Shown here in pieces: positions 50,638 through 59,267 of a stretch of 64,000 nt of DNA. The first letter of the stretch is position 1. Each line of letters starts with the position of its first letter. The translations under genes and the position numbers were made by a program. The DNA is from an uncultured Sutterella sp. (GTDB lineage Bacteria; Pseudomonadota; Gammaproteobacteria; Burkholderiales; Burkholderiaceae_F): assembly GCA_900544345.1 (NCBI GenBank), contig UQUR01000004.1:62001-126000 (forward strand). Direction: 5' to 3'. A model generated the notes under the pieces. It made no database searches. It was not told where the DNA came from and saw nothing but the letters and a program-made list of their open reading frames with translations.

Positions 50638-51238
50638 TCTCCTGACGGGTCGATGACGTTTCAGTTAAAGTGATATCGCTGATTGTCAGTGTGGTGATGT
50701 CGTTGGAAAAATGTTCGACTACGATTTTTTCCGGGTTATCCTGACCGGTTACCGTAATATGTTTAACGATACTGCCGGTCATGTTGCTTTTGGGATAAAA
50801 ATCCATTCGCCAATGATCTGGATTGTTTTGAGTAAAAATTTGGAAATCCAACTCCAGTGCTGTCATGTCCTTCGAGAGCATCCCCCAAAGAATACGATTT
50901 ACAGTATTCGTAGCAGAAGCGGAGGTATTTTCTATTCTTTGTCCATTGAGATGGATATAAGTTTTAAAGCTTTGATCGTTATAGATAGAGGTTGTAGCGA
51001 TAGGTGTTTTTGCTTTCCACAATAAAACATCATTTTTCCAAAATATGAAAAAACCTTCAGTTTGAAAAGGTTGGGGAATGGCGACTAATTTTTCGGTCTG
51101 TACAAAGTGACCTTCGATCACTGGAGCGATTTTTAATCGAGATAAGATGCTGCTTGTTGATGCGTATACAGAACCTGTCACTGACAAAAAAATAGTGACA
51201 ATCAATAGAGACAGTTTTAAAGCAGTCACAGACAGCAT
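50618..51238 (-). CDS. LolA-like outer membrane lipoprotein carrier family protein
   Basis: A 206-residue exported protein; the signal peptide covers about residues 5-27 and ends in VYAST. The mature part has LolA-like strands: IEGHFVQTEKLVAIPQPF, GFFIFWKNDVLLWKAKTP and WRMDFYPKS. It lacks clear identity to housekeeping LolA and resembles the version paired with MMPL exporters. Its 3' end overlaps that exporter's start by 20 bases, so the two are made together. A likely job is to carry a lipid across the periplasm. The start at 51238 has no good ribosome site. Confidence 0.7.
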   Translation of the reverse strand: MLSVTALKLSLLIVTIFLSVTGSVYASTSSILSRLKIAPVIEGHFVQTEKLVAIPQPFQTEGFFIFWKNDVLLWKAKTPIATTSIYNDQSFKTYIHLNGQRIENTSASATNTVNRILWGMLSKDMTALELDFQIFTQNNPDHWRMDFYPKSNMTGSIVKHITVTGQDNPEKIVVEHFSNDITTLTISDITLTETSSTRQENELANP

Positions 51239-51320
51239 AGGGAAGATATCAACAGAACGGCTGTGTACATTTTAGCTGAGTGTATCAGCTAAATAGAGTT
51301 GAAATGAGTGTTAAAGAGGT

Positions 51321-51361
51321 AAAAAATCCCGATATTCATTTTCTAAATGGATATCGGGATT
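51321..51361 (-). terminator. Terminator of the two small envelope genes
   Basis: 17-bp stem AATCCCGATATCCATTT / AAATGAATATCGGGATT (minus strand) with one G-U and loop of three, then TTTTTTA. Confidence 0.85.
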
Positions 51362-51367
51362 CAAAGG

Positions 51368-51814
51368 TCACTGCTGAGTTGGAGTTTTTGCTCGTGCAGC
51401 ATCTAAGTCGGCCTGAACAAACTCATCGGCTCTGTTGGCCTTTGCTTCGAGCATTTTCTTTTGCAAATCAAGCTGAGCCTTTTTCAGCTCAATATCCAAT
51501 CGTTTGGACTCTAATTCCATTTCTTTGGCTTGATCTTCATAAGCCTGCAATTTCTTTTGGCGTTCGGCTTTTTGTTTTTGTTCTTGGGCACGAGCCTTAG
51601 CTCGAGCTTGTTCAGCACGCTTTTGAATATCAGCAGCTTTCTTCTCAGCGGCAAGTCGTTCTTGTTCCTTTGCTGCATCCAAAGCTTGGATTTCAAGCTC
51701 CGCTTGATGAATCCTTGCTATTTGCTCGTCCATGGACATTGCGCCAACTTGAGCATGAGCCGTCGGAATCATAAAAGCGGCGACTGTCAAAGCAATCAAA
51801 GAGTACTTCAGCAT
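51368..51814 (-). CDS. Exported coiled-coil protein, unknown function
   Basis: 148 residues: a signal peptide (LIALTVAAFMIPTAHAQ), then an almost unbroken helical, Lys/Glu/Ala/Gln-rich segment (about 28-135) with heptad-like spacing, ending RAKTPTQQ. I do not recognise a family. The highly charged coiled coil suggests a periplasmic structural or chaperone-like role, but nothing more can be said. It lies 25 bases after the glycine-zipper lipoprotein gene and shares its terminator. Confidence 0.75.
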   Translation of the reverse strand: MLKYSLIALTVAAFMIPTAHAQVGAMSMDEQIARIHQAELEIQALDAAKEQERLAAEKKAADIQKRAEQARAKARAQEQKQKAERQKKLQAYEDQAKEMELESKRLDIELKKAQLDLQKKMLEAKANRADEFVQADLDAARAKTPTQQ

Positions 51815-51839
51815 TTATTAACTCCTTTGAAAATAAGAC

Positions 51840-52349
51840 TTATTGGTCGCATCCGCCGGGATTGTTTGGTTGTATACGGGTCTCTGTCGGAGTGGTAGAG
51901 ATCATCACAGCTAAACCGGGCTTAAATTCGCAAACTCGTCCGACTTGAGCTGAGTTATAAAGCTTATTGTTGTAACGGAAAGTCAACTGTACGCCGTCAA
52001 CATAGCTTGTACGGTCACCAGCAACAGCACCGCCCGCGATATTGCCGATCGCACCACCCGCCAGACCGCCTAAAACTCGAGAAGTCGTATCGTGATTGTT
52101 GTGGCTACCAATAGCTGCACCAGCAATGGCGCCTATGATTGTCCCAATAGTCTTAGCATCGGATCGGTTGTCCGTGTTGGATACCGCCACTTGAGCTGTT
52201 CCGATAGAAAGAATTTCAACAGTACGGACTTGTTGAGCTTGATTAACAGCACCAGCTTGATAGGTGTCGGAGCGATAATAACGTCCGTCGTTAGCGCAGC
52301 CAGCTAATACGACAGTAGCGGCAACAATAGCAAGAGTCAGTTTTTTCAT
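51840..52349 (-). CDS. Glycine-zipper outer membrane lipoprotein (SlyB/Pcp-like)
   Basis: 169 residues with a lipoprotein signal and lipobox VLAGC (Cys18), so it should be processed by Lgt. A glycine-zipper 2TM domain spans about residues 66-108 (GTIIGAIAGAAIGS, GGLAGGAIGNIAGGAVAG). A conserved C-terminal part follows, including VQLTFRYNNK and PGLAVMIS, typical of SlyB/PcpA-type proteins that support outer membrane integrity. The ATG at 52349 begins MKKLTLAIV. Confidence 0.85.
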   Translation of the reverse strand: MKKLTLAIVAATVVLAGCANDGRYYRSDTYQAGAVNQAQQVRTVEILSIGTAQVAVSNTDNRSDAKTIGTIIGAIAGAAIGSHNNHDTTSRVLGGLAGGAIGNIAGGAVAGDRTSYVDGVQLTFRYNNKLYNSAQVGRVCEFKPGLAVMISTTPTETRIQPNNPGGCDQ

Positions 52350-52498
52350 ATCTGCACCCGAAAAAAGTTTGAATTTAATCGCTGTACTTTCACTTTACCT
52401 CAAATTGTTTTCGACTGCATATTTTTACTGGACTAAAATATGACGTTTAGAAAAAAATGTAACGATCATCTTTACTGATGAGCTTTAGGATACGGATT

Positions 52499-53032
52499 AT
52501 GACTGTGAATACAAATGATGAAGATGATGAAGAAGTAGGATTGCCTGCCTTGCCTCACGGTACAAAAAATTACATGACCCCTCAATGTTACCGTCGCATG
52601 CTCGATGAGCGGGAACACCTGGTTCGGGTTGAACGCCCTGAGATGGCCAATGTTGTAGCTTGGGCTGCAAGTAACGGTGACCGAAGCGAAAATGGTGACT
52701 ACCTATACGGCAAACGTCGACTCAGAGAGATTGATCGTCGAATTCGTTTTTTGAGTAAGCGAATTGACTCTGCAGAGGTGGTTGATCCTGCTACACGGCC
52801 TGCGACCGACCAGGTTTTCTTTGGGGCAACTGTAACCTACGAGGATGAAGCCGGTCACGAGCATACGATTCGTATTGTAGGTATTGATGAGGCTGATGCC
52901 AGTGTTGGTGATGTGAGTTGGATCAGCCCTATTGCTCGAGTTTTCCTCAAGGCCCATGAAGGCGATACTGTCGCGTTACCGACACCATCAGGCGTACAGC
53001 ACCTGGAAATCGTTGAAGTAAAGTACTGCTAA
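52499..53032 (+). CDS. greB: Transcription elongation factor GreB
   Basis: A 177-residue factor that rescues backtracked RNA polymerase by stimulating transcript cleavage. An acidic N-terminal tail (NTNDEDDEEVG) precedes the coiled coil, whose tip has the acidic loop NGDRSENGDYLYGKRRLREID (the Asp/Glu pair acting in the polymerase active site). The C-terminal FKBP-like domain follows. KRRLREID and DRRIRFL favour GreB over GreA. The ATG at 52499 follows AGGA by eight bases. The N-terminal acidic extension is longer than in E. coli. Confidence 0.93.
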   Translation: MTVNTNDEDDEEVGLPALPHGTKNYMTPQCYRRMLDEREHLVRVERPEMANVVAWAASNGDRSENGDYLYGKRRLREIDRRIRFLSKRIDSAEVVDPATRPATDQVFFGATVTYEDEAGHEHTIRIVGIDEADASVGDVSWISPIARVFLKAHEGDTVALPTPSGVQHLEIVEVKYC

Positions 53033-53052
53033 AAATAATTTTTGGGAAAAAC

Positions 53053-53081
53053 TTGCATTTTATTTTTTGAGTCTATAAAAT
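53053..53081 (+). promoter_or_regulatory. Promoter of the tRNA-Ala/tRNA-Glu unit
   Basis: TTGCAT (53053-53058), 17-base spacer, TAAAAT (53076-53081), 15 bases before the tRNA-Ala 5' end. Confidence 0.6.
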
Positions 53082-53095
53082 ACGCCATCTCTGTC

Positions 53096-53171
53096 GGGGG
53101 TATAGCTCAGTTGGTAGAGCACTTGCATGGCATGCAAGGGGTCAGCGGTTCGAATCCGCTTACCTCCACCA
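53096..53171 (+). tRNA. tRNA-Ala (GGC)
   Basis: Acceptor GGGGGTA/TACCTCC, D arm AGCTCAGTTGGTAGAGC, anticodon stem CTTGC/GCAAG around ATGGCAT (anticodon GGC), T loop GTTCGAATCC, encoded CCA. Confidence 0.97.
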
Positions 53172-53184
53172 AAAAATGATTTGC

Positions 53185-53260
53185 GTCTCCATCGTCTAGA
53201 GGCCTAGGACACGACCCTTTCACGGTCGGTACCGGGGTTCGAATCCCCGTGGGGACGCCA
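53185..53260 (+). tRNA. tRNA-Glu (TTC)
   Basis: Acceptor GTCTCCA/TGGGGAC, anticodon stem CGACC/GGTCG around CTTTCAC (anticodon TTC), T arm CGGGG/CCCCG, encoded CCA. Thirteen bases after tRNA-Ala; likely one transcript. Confidence 0.97.
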
Positions 53261-53271
53261 CCTTATCAATG

Positions 53272-53296
53272 AGCAACCATTACGGTTGCTTTTTTG
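53272..53296 (+). terminator. Terminator of the tRNA unit
   Basis: AGCAACC, ATTAC loop, GGTTGCT, then TTTTTG. Confidence 0.85.
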
Positions 53297-53302
53297 TTGC
53301 CT

Positions 53303-53331
53303 GAAAAATGGCCGCCTGTTTTAAGGCGGCC
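53303..53331 (-). terminator. Terminator of the NSS transporter cluster
   Basis: Minus strand: GGCCGCCT, six-base loop, AGGCGGCC, then ATTTTTC. It ends eight bases below the last NSS stop codon. Confidence 0.75.
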
Positions 53332-53339
53332 CGTCAGAA

Positions 53340-54668
53340 TTAGATGCTTCTTGCAACGACAGTGATAATCACAATCGGAGAAATAATACCGATGCCGAGT
53401 CTGATGGCTGTCAGCATGGTGTTTGAAAGCGGGCAGGAAACCGTTAGCTGTTTACGGGTTTCAGGCCAATTCACCCAAGCAGCAACGATAGCAAGTCCCA
53501 AGGCTGTTAAGGGCATACCGACATTGCTCGTAAGATAGTCAAGAAGATCAAAGACTGTTTTACCGAAAATCTTAAAGTCAGCAAGTGGTCCAAAGGACAT
53601 TGTGCAGAATACACCGATCACCATAATCGAAATGAAAGCTAAAGGTACAGCAGTACGGCGAGATACGTGAAGGTCTCCCATAGCGGCCACTACTGCTTCA
53701 AAAATGCTAACAGAGCTCGTAATGGCTGCCACAATTAAGCAAATGTAAAAGAGGAGCGCGAAAAAGGTGCCAAAGGGCATATGAGCAAAAACAGCCGGCA
53801 TTGTGACAAATGTAAGACCGGGACCTGCGGTGGGCTCAAGTCCAAAGGCAAAGACCGCTGGCATAACCATCAAGCCGCCCAAAAGCGCAGCCAGAATACC
53901 TAGGAAAGCCACCCAGGCAGTTGAATGAGGAAGATTTGCTTCATCGGAAAGGTAGGAAGCATAAACAATCAAAGTGCCCGCGCCGACAGATAAAGAGAAG
54001 AAGCAAAAGCCCATAGCGTTAAAAAGTGAGTCGGCATTAAATTGCTCCCAATTAAAACTGAACATGAACTCAACACCTTGCCATGCACCTGGTAGTGTTA
54101 AGCCACGAATAATCAAAATGATCATCAGAATAAAGAGTGTTGGCATCAAATACTTTGCCAAACGCTCAATGCCGGCCTGAACTCCGAAAATCACTACACC
54201 GGCGGTCATGATCATAAAGACGATTTGATAAAAAATGCCCAAAACAGGGTCACTGGCAAACTGGTTAAAATGCGCCCCTAATTGTGACAAATCCGTGATG
54301 ATGCCGTTGCCCATAGCTGCATCAACCGCGTAGGCAACGCACCAGCCGCCGATCGTAGAGTAGAACGTTAAAATTAAAAAACCCGTGGCAATACCGACAG
54401 TGCCGAAGATACCCCAGAATTTAGAGCGTCCGACACGAATCATGCTGTTAATTGAGGCGGCACGTCCTGCACGGCCAACAACCATTTCGGCCAGCAACAA
54501 AAACATGCCAAGGGTAAAACAGAACAAAATATAAGGAATGATGAAAGCTGCACCGCCATTAGTGCCAGCCATATAAGGGAATTTCCAAATAGCGCCTAAA
54601 CCCACTGCCGCACCGGCACTGGCGAGAATGAAACCTAAACGCGAAGTCCATAAATCGCGGGAAGACAT
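53340..54668 (-). CDS. Sodium-dependent transporter, NSS family (copy 1)
   Basis: A 442-residue neurotransmitter:sodium symporter family protein with about 11 membrane segments, the length of bacterial 11-helix members such as MhsT/Tyt1 rather than LeuT. The unwound TM1 sodium/substrate region reads LGFILASAGAAVGLGAIWKF. GTNGGAAF, SLSVGAGTLIVYASYLS and GPGLTFVTMPAVFAHMPFG are also shared with the three neighbouring copies. Substrates are probably amino acids; specificity cannot be read by eye. AAAAAGGT precedes the start. It is the last of four tandem paralogues in transcription order. Confidence 0.92.
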   Translation of the reverse strand: MSSRDLWTSRLGFILASAGAAVGLGAIWKFPYMAGTNGGAAFIIPYILFCFTLGMFLLLAEMVVGRAGRAASINSMIRVGRSKFWGIFGTVGIATGFLILTFYSTIGGWCVAYAVDAAMGNGIITDLSQLGAHFNQFASDPVLGIFYQIVFMIMTAGVVIFGVQAGIERLAKYLMPTLFILMIILIIRGLTLPGAWQGVEFMFSFNWEQFNADSLFNAMGFCFFSLSVGAGTLIVYASYLSDEANLPHSTAWVAFLGILAALLGGLMVMPAVFAFGLEPTAGPGLTFVTMPAVFAHMPFGTFFALLFYICLIVAAITSSVSIFEAVVAAMGDLHVSRRTAVPLAFISIMVIGVFCTMSFGPLADFKIFGKTVFDLLDYLTSNVGMPLTALGLAIVAAWVNWPETRKQLTVSCPLSNTMLTAIRLGIGIISPIVIITVVARSI

Positions 54669-54805
54669 AGCAAAATACCTTTTTAGTCAGAGAGAAAGCT
54701 TGAAGTCGTAAATTTTTTCCAAGCTTGCCCTAAAAATACCTAATCATCTTGAGATCTTCCTCGTGAGGGAAGGCACTGAAAAACCTTCCCTTTTTTCAGA
54801 GGAAA
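54669..54805. other. Spacer between NSS copies 2 and 1 with inverted repeats
   Basis: AAGCTTG/CAAGCTT (54696-54726) and GGGAAGG/CCTTCCC (54767-54790). The latter can alternatively pair as CTGAAAAA/TTTTTCAG. No gene fits here, including no small importer subunit. Confidence 0.4.
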
Positions 54806-56149
54806 TTAGCCGAGAAGCCCTGCGCCTGCGATAACAATGATGACGCAGGGCACAATAAATCGAATTAAGAAGTGCGTTATGGTTAAAACTGTTTCGTTCA
54901 TGGGTTGGGTGAGTGTCAATTGTTTTTTCATCACCGGCCAAACTAGGTAGCCCCCAACAATTGCAATACCCATTGCTCCTATCGGCATACCAACGTTACT
55001 CGTCAAGAAATCGAGCAAATCAAAGAAGGTCTTGCCGGCTACTTTGTAGCCTGACAATGAACCGAAACTGAGCGAGCAAATCACGCCCAAAATGGATAAA
55101 ATAATTGTATTTGCGGCAATGCTCATACGTCGGCTGAAATGATATTCATCAACGAGAAACTGCACGCTCATCTCCAAGATGCTGATAGCACTTGTGAGTG
55201 CCGCCACCAACAGGCAGATGTAGAAAAGGATAGCAAAGGCTTGACCGAAGGGCAATTGGGCAAACACCGCAGGCATAGTGACAAAAGTCAAACCAGGGCC
55301 AGCTGCAGGATCTAAATGGAATGCGAAAACAGCCGGCATAATCATTAGTCCGCCCAGTATAGAAGCTAAAACCGCTAAAAAAGAAATCCAAGCAACTGAG
55401 GTAGGAAGATTAACTTTATCGGAAAGATATGAACCATAATTCATCATCGAGCCCGATCCCAATGAGAGTGAGAAAAAAGCAAATCCCATGGCATTGAGCA
55501 AAGAGTTACCGTTAAAAGCTTGGGGATCAAATTTGAACATATAGACAAATCCGTCCCATGCTCCGGGCAACGTCAATCCCCTGACAATCAGACAAAGCAT
55601 CAGAATAAAAAGAGTAGGCATCAAAAATTTGGAAATTCTTTCAATACCTTTTTCTACACCGAATAAAATCACACCTGCAGTTAATGCGAGAAAGGCAAGT
55701 TGCATGCTGACTGCACTTGTTCCATTGGTGACAAAATGGTCAAAATAGGTTCCTAGTTGAGCGGTGTCGGTAATGAGGCCATTGCCCATGCAGGCATCAA
55801 ACAAATAATTGAGGCACCAACCGCCGATGACCTGGTAGAAAGCAAGAATTAAAAAGCCTGTCAATACACTGATTTTGCCAACGTAACCCCAAAAAGGACC
55901 GCCGTAAAGCCGCAAAGCATGTGCCGCTCCTCCCCTAGAAGACCTTCCAAGGGCCATTTCGATCATCAGGACGATAAACCCGATAGCAATGGTCAAAATA
56001 ATGTAGGGAATAATGAAAGCTGAGCCACCGTTAGTGCCGGCCATATAGGGGAACTTCCAGATGGCGCCTAGTCCGACAGCCGAGCCGGCACTAGCAAGAA
56101 TAAAACCTAAACGGGTGCCCCATATGGAGCGTTCTGAAGATGTAGTCAT
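54806..56149 (-). CDS. Sodium-dependent transporter, NSS family (copy 2)
   Basis: 447 residues from the ATG at 56149 (MTTSSERSIWGTRLGF). Longer in-frame starts add residues unlike the other copies. TM1 is LGFILASAGSAVGLGAIWKF; also GTNGGSAFIIPYIILT, SLSLGSGSMMNYGSYLSD and GPGLTFVTMPAVFAQLPFG. Closest in pattern to copy 1. The gene is separated from copies 1 and 3 by 137 and 182 bases, large enough for independent promoters or processing sites. The substrate is unknown, probably an amino acid carried with sodium. Confidence 0.92.
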   Translation of the reverse strand: MTTSSERSIWGTRLGFILASAGSAVGLGAIWKFPYMAGTNGGSAFIIPYIILTIAIGFIVLMIEMALGRSSRGGAAHALRLYGGPFWGYVGKISVLTGFLILAFYQVIGGWCLNYLFDACMGNGLITDTAQLGTYFDHFVTNGTSAVSMQLAFLALTAGVILFGVEKGIERISKFLMPTLFILMLCLIVRGLTLPGAWDGFVYMFKFDPQAFNGNSLLNAMGFAFFSLSLGSGSMMNYGSYLSDKVNLPTSVAWISFLAVLASILGGLMIMPAVFAFHLDPAAGPGLTFVTMPAVFAQLPFGQAFAILFYICLLVAALTSAISILEMSVQFLVDEYHFSRRMSIAANTIILSILGVICSLSFGSLSGYKVAGKTFFDLLDFLTSNVGMPIGAMGIAIVGGYLVWPVMKKQLTLTQPMNETVLTITHFLIRFIVPCVIIVIAGAGLLG

Positions 56150-56273
56150 GATGCATTTTCCATTGTTAGTAGCATGTGATGGCATCAGTCGGTAACCCGT
56201 CAATCAAGCAAATAGCCATCGAGCTTTTTTAAAATAATCTGTTTGGTATTCTATGACAAACAGCAAAATAATT

Positions 56274-56299
56274 AGGTGATTCTTTGGGCACAATCACCT
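56274..56299 (-). terminator. Weak terminator-like hairpin between NSS copies 3 and 2
   Basis: AGGTGATT / AATCACCT on the minus strand followed by AATTATTTTG. Confidence 0.4.
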
Positions 56300-56331
56300 A
56301 TAAAAATCAAAAAGTATTCAATTTTTACGGC

Positions 56332-57666
56332 TTAAATTCCGGTTAAAAGAACAGTGAGAACCAAAATCGGAGCAAATATGGCGATACTCCATCGTAAAAG
56401 AGAATAAGTCCATTCTGTATGCTGATGAGATTTGTCTCCTGCAATAAATGGTTTAACCTTATCCCAGGCAAGCCAGCTGGACAACACAGCAATCATCAGG
56501 CCGCCGATCGGCAAACTGATGTTACTGGTCAAATAATCTACCCAGTCAAAAAATGTCTTATTGAGCCATTTATGATCGGCCAGGGGACCGAAAGACAGTG
56601 CGCTGAAGGAACCCACAATCATCAAACCGATTGTTGTCGTTACGACCGCCTTAGGACGGCTCCAGTGCCATTCATCGTGCAAAAAAGCAACGTCAATTTC
56701 GAGCATGGAAACTGAGCTCGTAATAGCCGCTACAAGCAGGCAAGCATAAAACACAATGGCGAAAAGATTACCTAAAGGCATTTGAGCAAAAATAGCCGGC
56801 ATGGTGACGAACGTAAGTCCAGGTCCTGCAGTGGGGTCAAGTCCGAAAGCAAAAACGGAAGGCATGACCATCAGTGCTCCCAGAAGGGAACTCACAATAG
56901 TCAGAAAGGCAATCCAGGCAGACGATCCGATCAGATCAACTTTGCTGTCGAGGTAACTGCCGTAAGTCAGCATACAGCCGCTACCTAAGCAAAGAGAAAA
57001 GAAGGTAAAGCCCATTGTAGAGAGCAGAGCATCAAACGTGAAAGCTTCAGGGTTCCAGCTGAAAAGGTATTCAATGCCCTCAAAGGCTCCGGGCAGAAAC
57101 AGTGATCGAACGATAATAATCAGCATCAAAATAAACAGCAAAGGCATGAGCACTTTGGATAGACGTTCGATACCACTGCTCACGCCATAGGCGACTACCC
57201 AGGCAGTAATAATCAGAAAAAGAGCCTGATAACCGATAGCTAATACGGGATCGCCTGAGATGGCAGCAAAATGAGCACCCAGCTGCGCCTGATCAGATAC
57301 GAGACCAGAGCCTAAACAGGCGTTGACAAAATAAGCTATTGTCCAGCCGCCAATTGCGGAGTAAAAACTCAAGATCAAAAAGCCAGTGATGACTCCTAAA
57401 TAGCCGGCTTTGCCCCAATTTTTACCACCTAATTTTCTAAAAGCGGTCACGATACAGCCCGCTCCGGCGCGGCCGACGGTTAATTCAGCAATGAGCAAAA
57501 CAAGGCCGATTGTGAAAGTGAGTACGATAAACGGAAACAAGAACGCCGAGCCTCCGTTTGAGCCGACCAAATACGGAAACTTCCAAATGGCTCCCAAACC
57601 TACGGCAGCACCGGCACTTGCCAAAACGAAGCCTAAACGGGAGCTCCAGGTAGAACGGTTATTCAT
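56332..57666 (-). CDS. Sodium-dependent transporter, NSS family (copy 3)
   Basis: 444 residues. TM1 is LGFVLASAGAAVGLGAIWKF; SLCLGSGCMLTYGSYLDSK and GPGLTFVTMPAIFAQMPLG correspond to the other copies. The extracellular and C-terminal parts (DKSHQHTEWTYSLLRW) differ clearly, so this is an old rather than recent duplicate. It starts 62 bases after copy 4 and no ribosome site is evident before its ATG. Same probable role in amino acid uptake. Confidence 0.92.
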   Translation of the reverse strand: MNNRSTWSSRLGFVLASAGAAVGLGAIWKFPYLVGSNGGSAFLFPFIVLTFTIGLVLLIAELTVGRAGAGCIVTAFRKLGGKNWGKAGYLGVITGFLILSFYSAIGGWTIAYFVNACLGSGLVSDQAQLGAHFAAISGDPVLAIGYQALFLIITAWVVAYGVSSGIERLSKVLMPLLFILMLIIIVRSLFLPGAFEGIEYLFSWNPEAFTFDALLSTMGFTFFSLCLGSGCMLTYGSYLDSKVDLIGSSAWIAFLTIVSSLLGALMVMPSVFAFGLDPTAGPGLTFVTMPAIFAQMPLGNLFAIVFYACLLVAAITSSVSMLEIDVAFLHDEWHWSRPKAVVTTTIGLMIVGSFSALSFGPLADHKWLNKTFFDWVDYLTSNISLPIGGLMIAVLSSWLAWDKVKPFIAGDKSHQHTEWTYSLLRWSIAIFAPILVLTVLLTGI

Positions 57667-57728
57667 AAAAACAATTTAAAAACTGAGATATTCTGAAAAA
57701 AGGAGCGCAGACCTCTTGCCATTCTAAC

Positions 57729-59072
57729 TTAAATGCCAGAGAGCAAAACAACAATCACCAAAGCCGGAGCCAAAAGAGAAATTGTCAGTCGGATCCAGTT
57801 CAGGGTAAGCCACGAGTGTTTACGAATAGCCAGCATCTGTGCTTTCATTATTGGCCAGGCTTTCCAGCCGGCCAATGCAGCAATACAGAGGCCGCCGATT
57901 GGCATTAGGATGTTAGAGCAGAGATAATCAGAGAAATCAAACAGCGACATCCCGTGGATTTCCACCCAAGACAAAGAGCTGAAAGAAAGGGCCTGAATAC
58001 TAGCGAGAATAAAAAGGCTCACCCAGCAAAGTGCAGTAGCTGCTCGTCTTCTCATTCGCCATTCGTTAATAAGATAGGCGACAACCACTTCCAGCAAAGA
58101 CACAGAGCTTGTGATGGCTGCGATGAATAAGCAGATATAAAAGGCTGCGGCCAAAACATCTGCCAAGGGCATATGCTCAAAAATCATCGGTATGGTGATA
58201 AAGACAAGCCCTGTGCCTGCGGCCGGATCCATCCCAAAAGCAAAGACAGCCGGAATGATCATTACACCGGCTAAAAGTGCTGCCTGAGTGGATAAAAATG
58301 CAACCCAAACTGATGAGCCAGGAATATCGGTGTGAGAACTTAAGTAGGAGCCGTAAGTGACCATAATGCCGGCTCCGAGCGAGAGCGAAAAGAAGGTAAA
58401 ACCCATCGCATTTAAAATGGTGGCGCCGCTTACCTGCTCCCAGTTAAAGGAAAATAAAAACTGCATTCCCTCCCAGGATCCTGGCATCATTAAAGAGCGG
58501 ATGATGATGAAAATCATGAGAATGAAAAGCAAAGGCATCAGGTATTTGGCGATTTTCTCAATGCCTTTTTCTACACCGAGAGCAACTACCGCACAGGTTG
58601 CTGTCAGGTAAAGAAACATAAAAAAGACATTCACAGTGCCATTTCCGACTAGTGCTTTGAAATGATCAGTCAAAATCTTAGGATCGCCATTAACAACGTT
58701 GCCCATAAAGGACTCAGCCATATAAGAGACGCACCATCCGCCGATTACAGAATAGTAAGTCAGAATGATGTAGGCATTGAGGACTGCAATACCACCTACC
58801 AGAGCAAAAAATGGTCCGCCAACGCTTTTGAGTGCGTGAACAGTAGAGCCTCTTCCGGCTCGTCCCATAGCACACTCTGCCATCACTAAAACAACGCCGA
58901 TCGTAAAGGTGAAAATTAAGAACGGAACAATAAATGCTGCACCACCGTTGGTGCCGGCCCAAAAGGGAAATTTCCAAATAGCGCCCAAGCCAATTGCGGA
59001 ACTAGCAGAGGCTAAAATAAATCCTAAACGCGAACTCCAAACAGTGTCGGCAATACTATTGTCTGATGGCAT
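57729..59072 (-). CDS. Sodium-dependent transporter, NSS family (copy 4)
   Basis: 447 residues, the most divergent of the four: TM1 LGFILASASSAIGLGAIWKF, then GTNGGAAFIVPFLIFTF, SLSLGAGIMVTYGSYLSSH, and GTGLVFITIPMIFEHMPLA where the others have GPGLTFVTMPAVF. This suggests a different substrate. AAAGGAAAAAAG gives a good ribosome site before the ATG at 59072. It is the first gene of the tandem set and is divergent from the MATE gene. Confidence 0.92.
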   Translation of the reverse strand: MPSDNSIADTVWSSRLGFILASASSAIGLGAIWKFPFWAGTNGGAAFIVPFLIFTFTIGVVLVMAECAMGRAGRGSTVHALKSVGGPFFALVGGIAVLNAYIILTYYSVIGGWCVSYMAESFMGNVVNGDPKILTDHFKALVGNGTVNVFFMFLYLTATCAVVALGVEKGIEKIAKYLMPLLFILMIFIIIRSLMMPGSWEGMQFLFSFNWEQVSGATILNAMGFTFFSLSLGAGIMVTYGSYLSSHTDIPGSSVWVAFLSTQAALLAGVMIIPAVFAFGMDPAAGTGLVFITIPMIFEHMPLADVLAAAFYICLFIAAITSSVSLLEVVVAYLINEWRMRRRAATALCWVSLFILASIQALSFSSLSWVEIHGMSLFDFSDYLCSNILMPIGGLCIAALAGWKAWPIMKAQMLAIRKHSWLTLNWIRLTISLLAPALVIVVLLSGI

Positions 59073-59267
59073 CTTTTTTCCTTTTTGTTTTTCTGAGTAT
59101 ATGAGGCAAACTGGGACTGTCCATTCTAGAGAAGGCCAGACGTGAAAACGAATTTATCCTAGGCGCTTTCAACTAGACGTGTGTTGTCAGGCTAAGGCAT
59201 CAATAGAAATTACGATCGTTAAAATATAAAGCGACGCAAGATACGGTCACGTTTTATCTTTTTTGTA

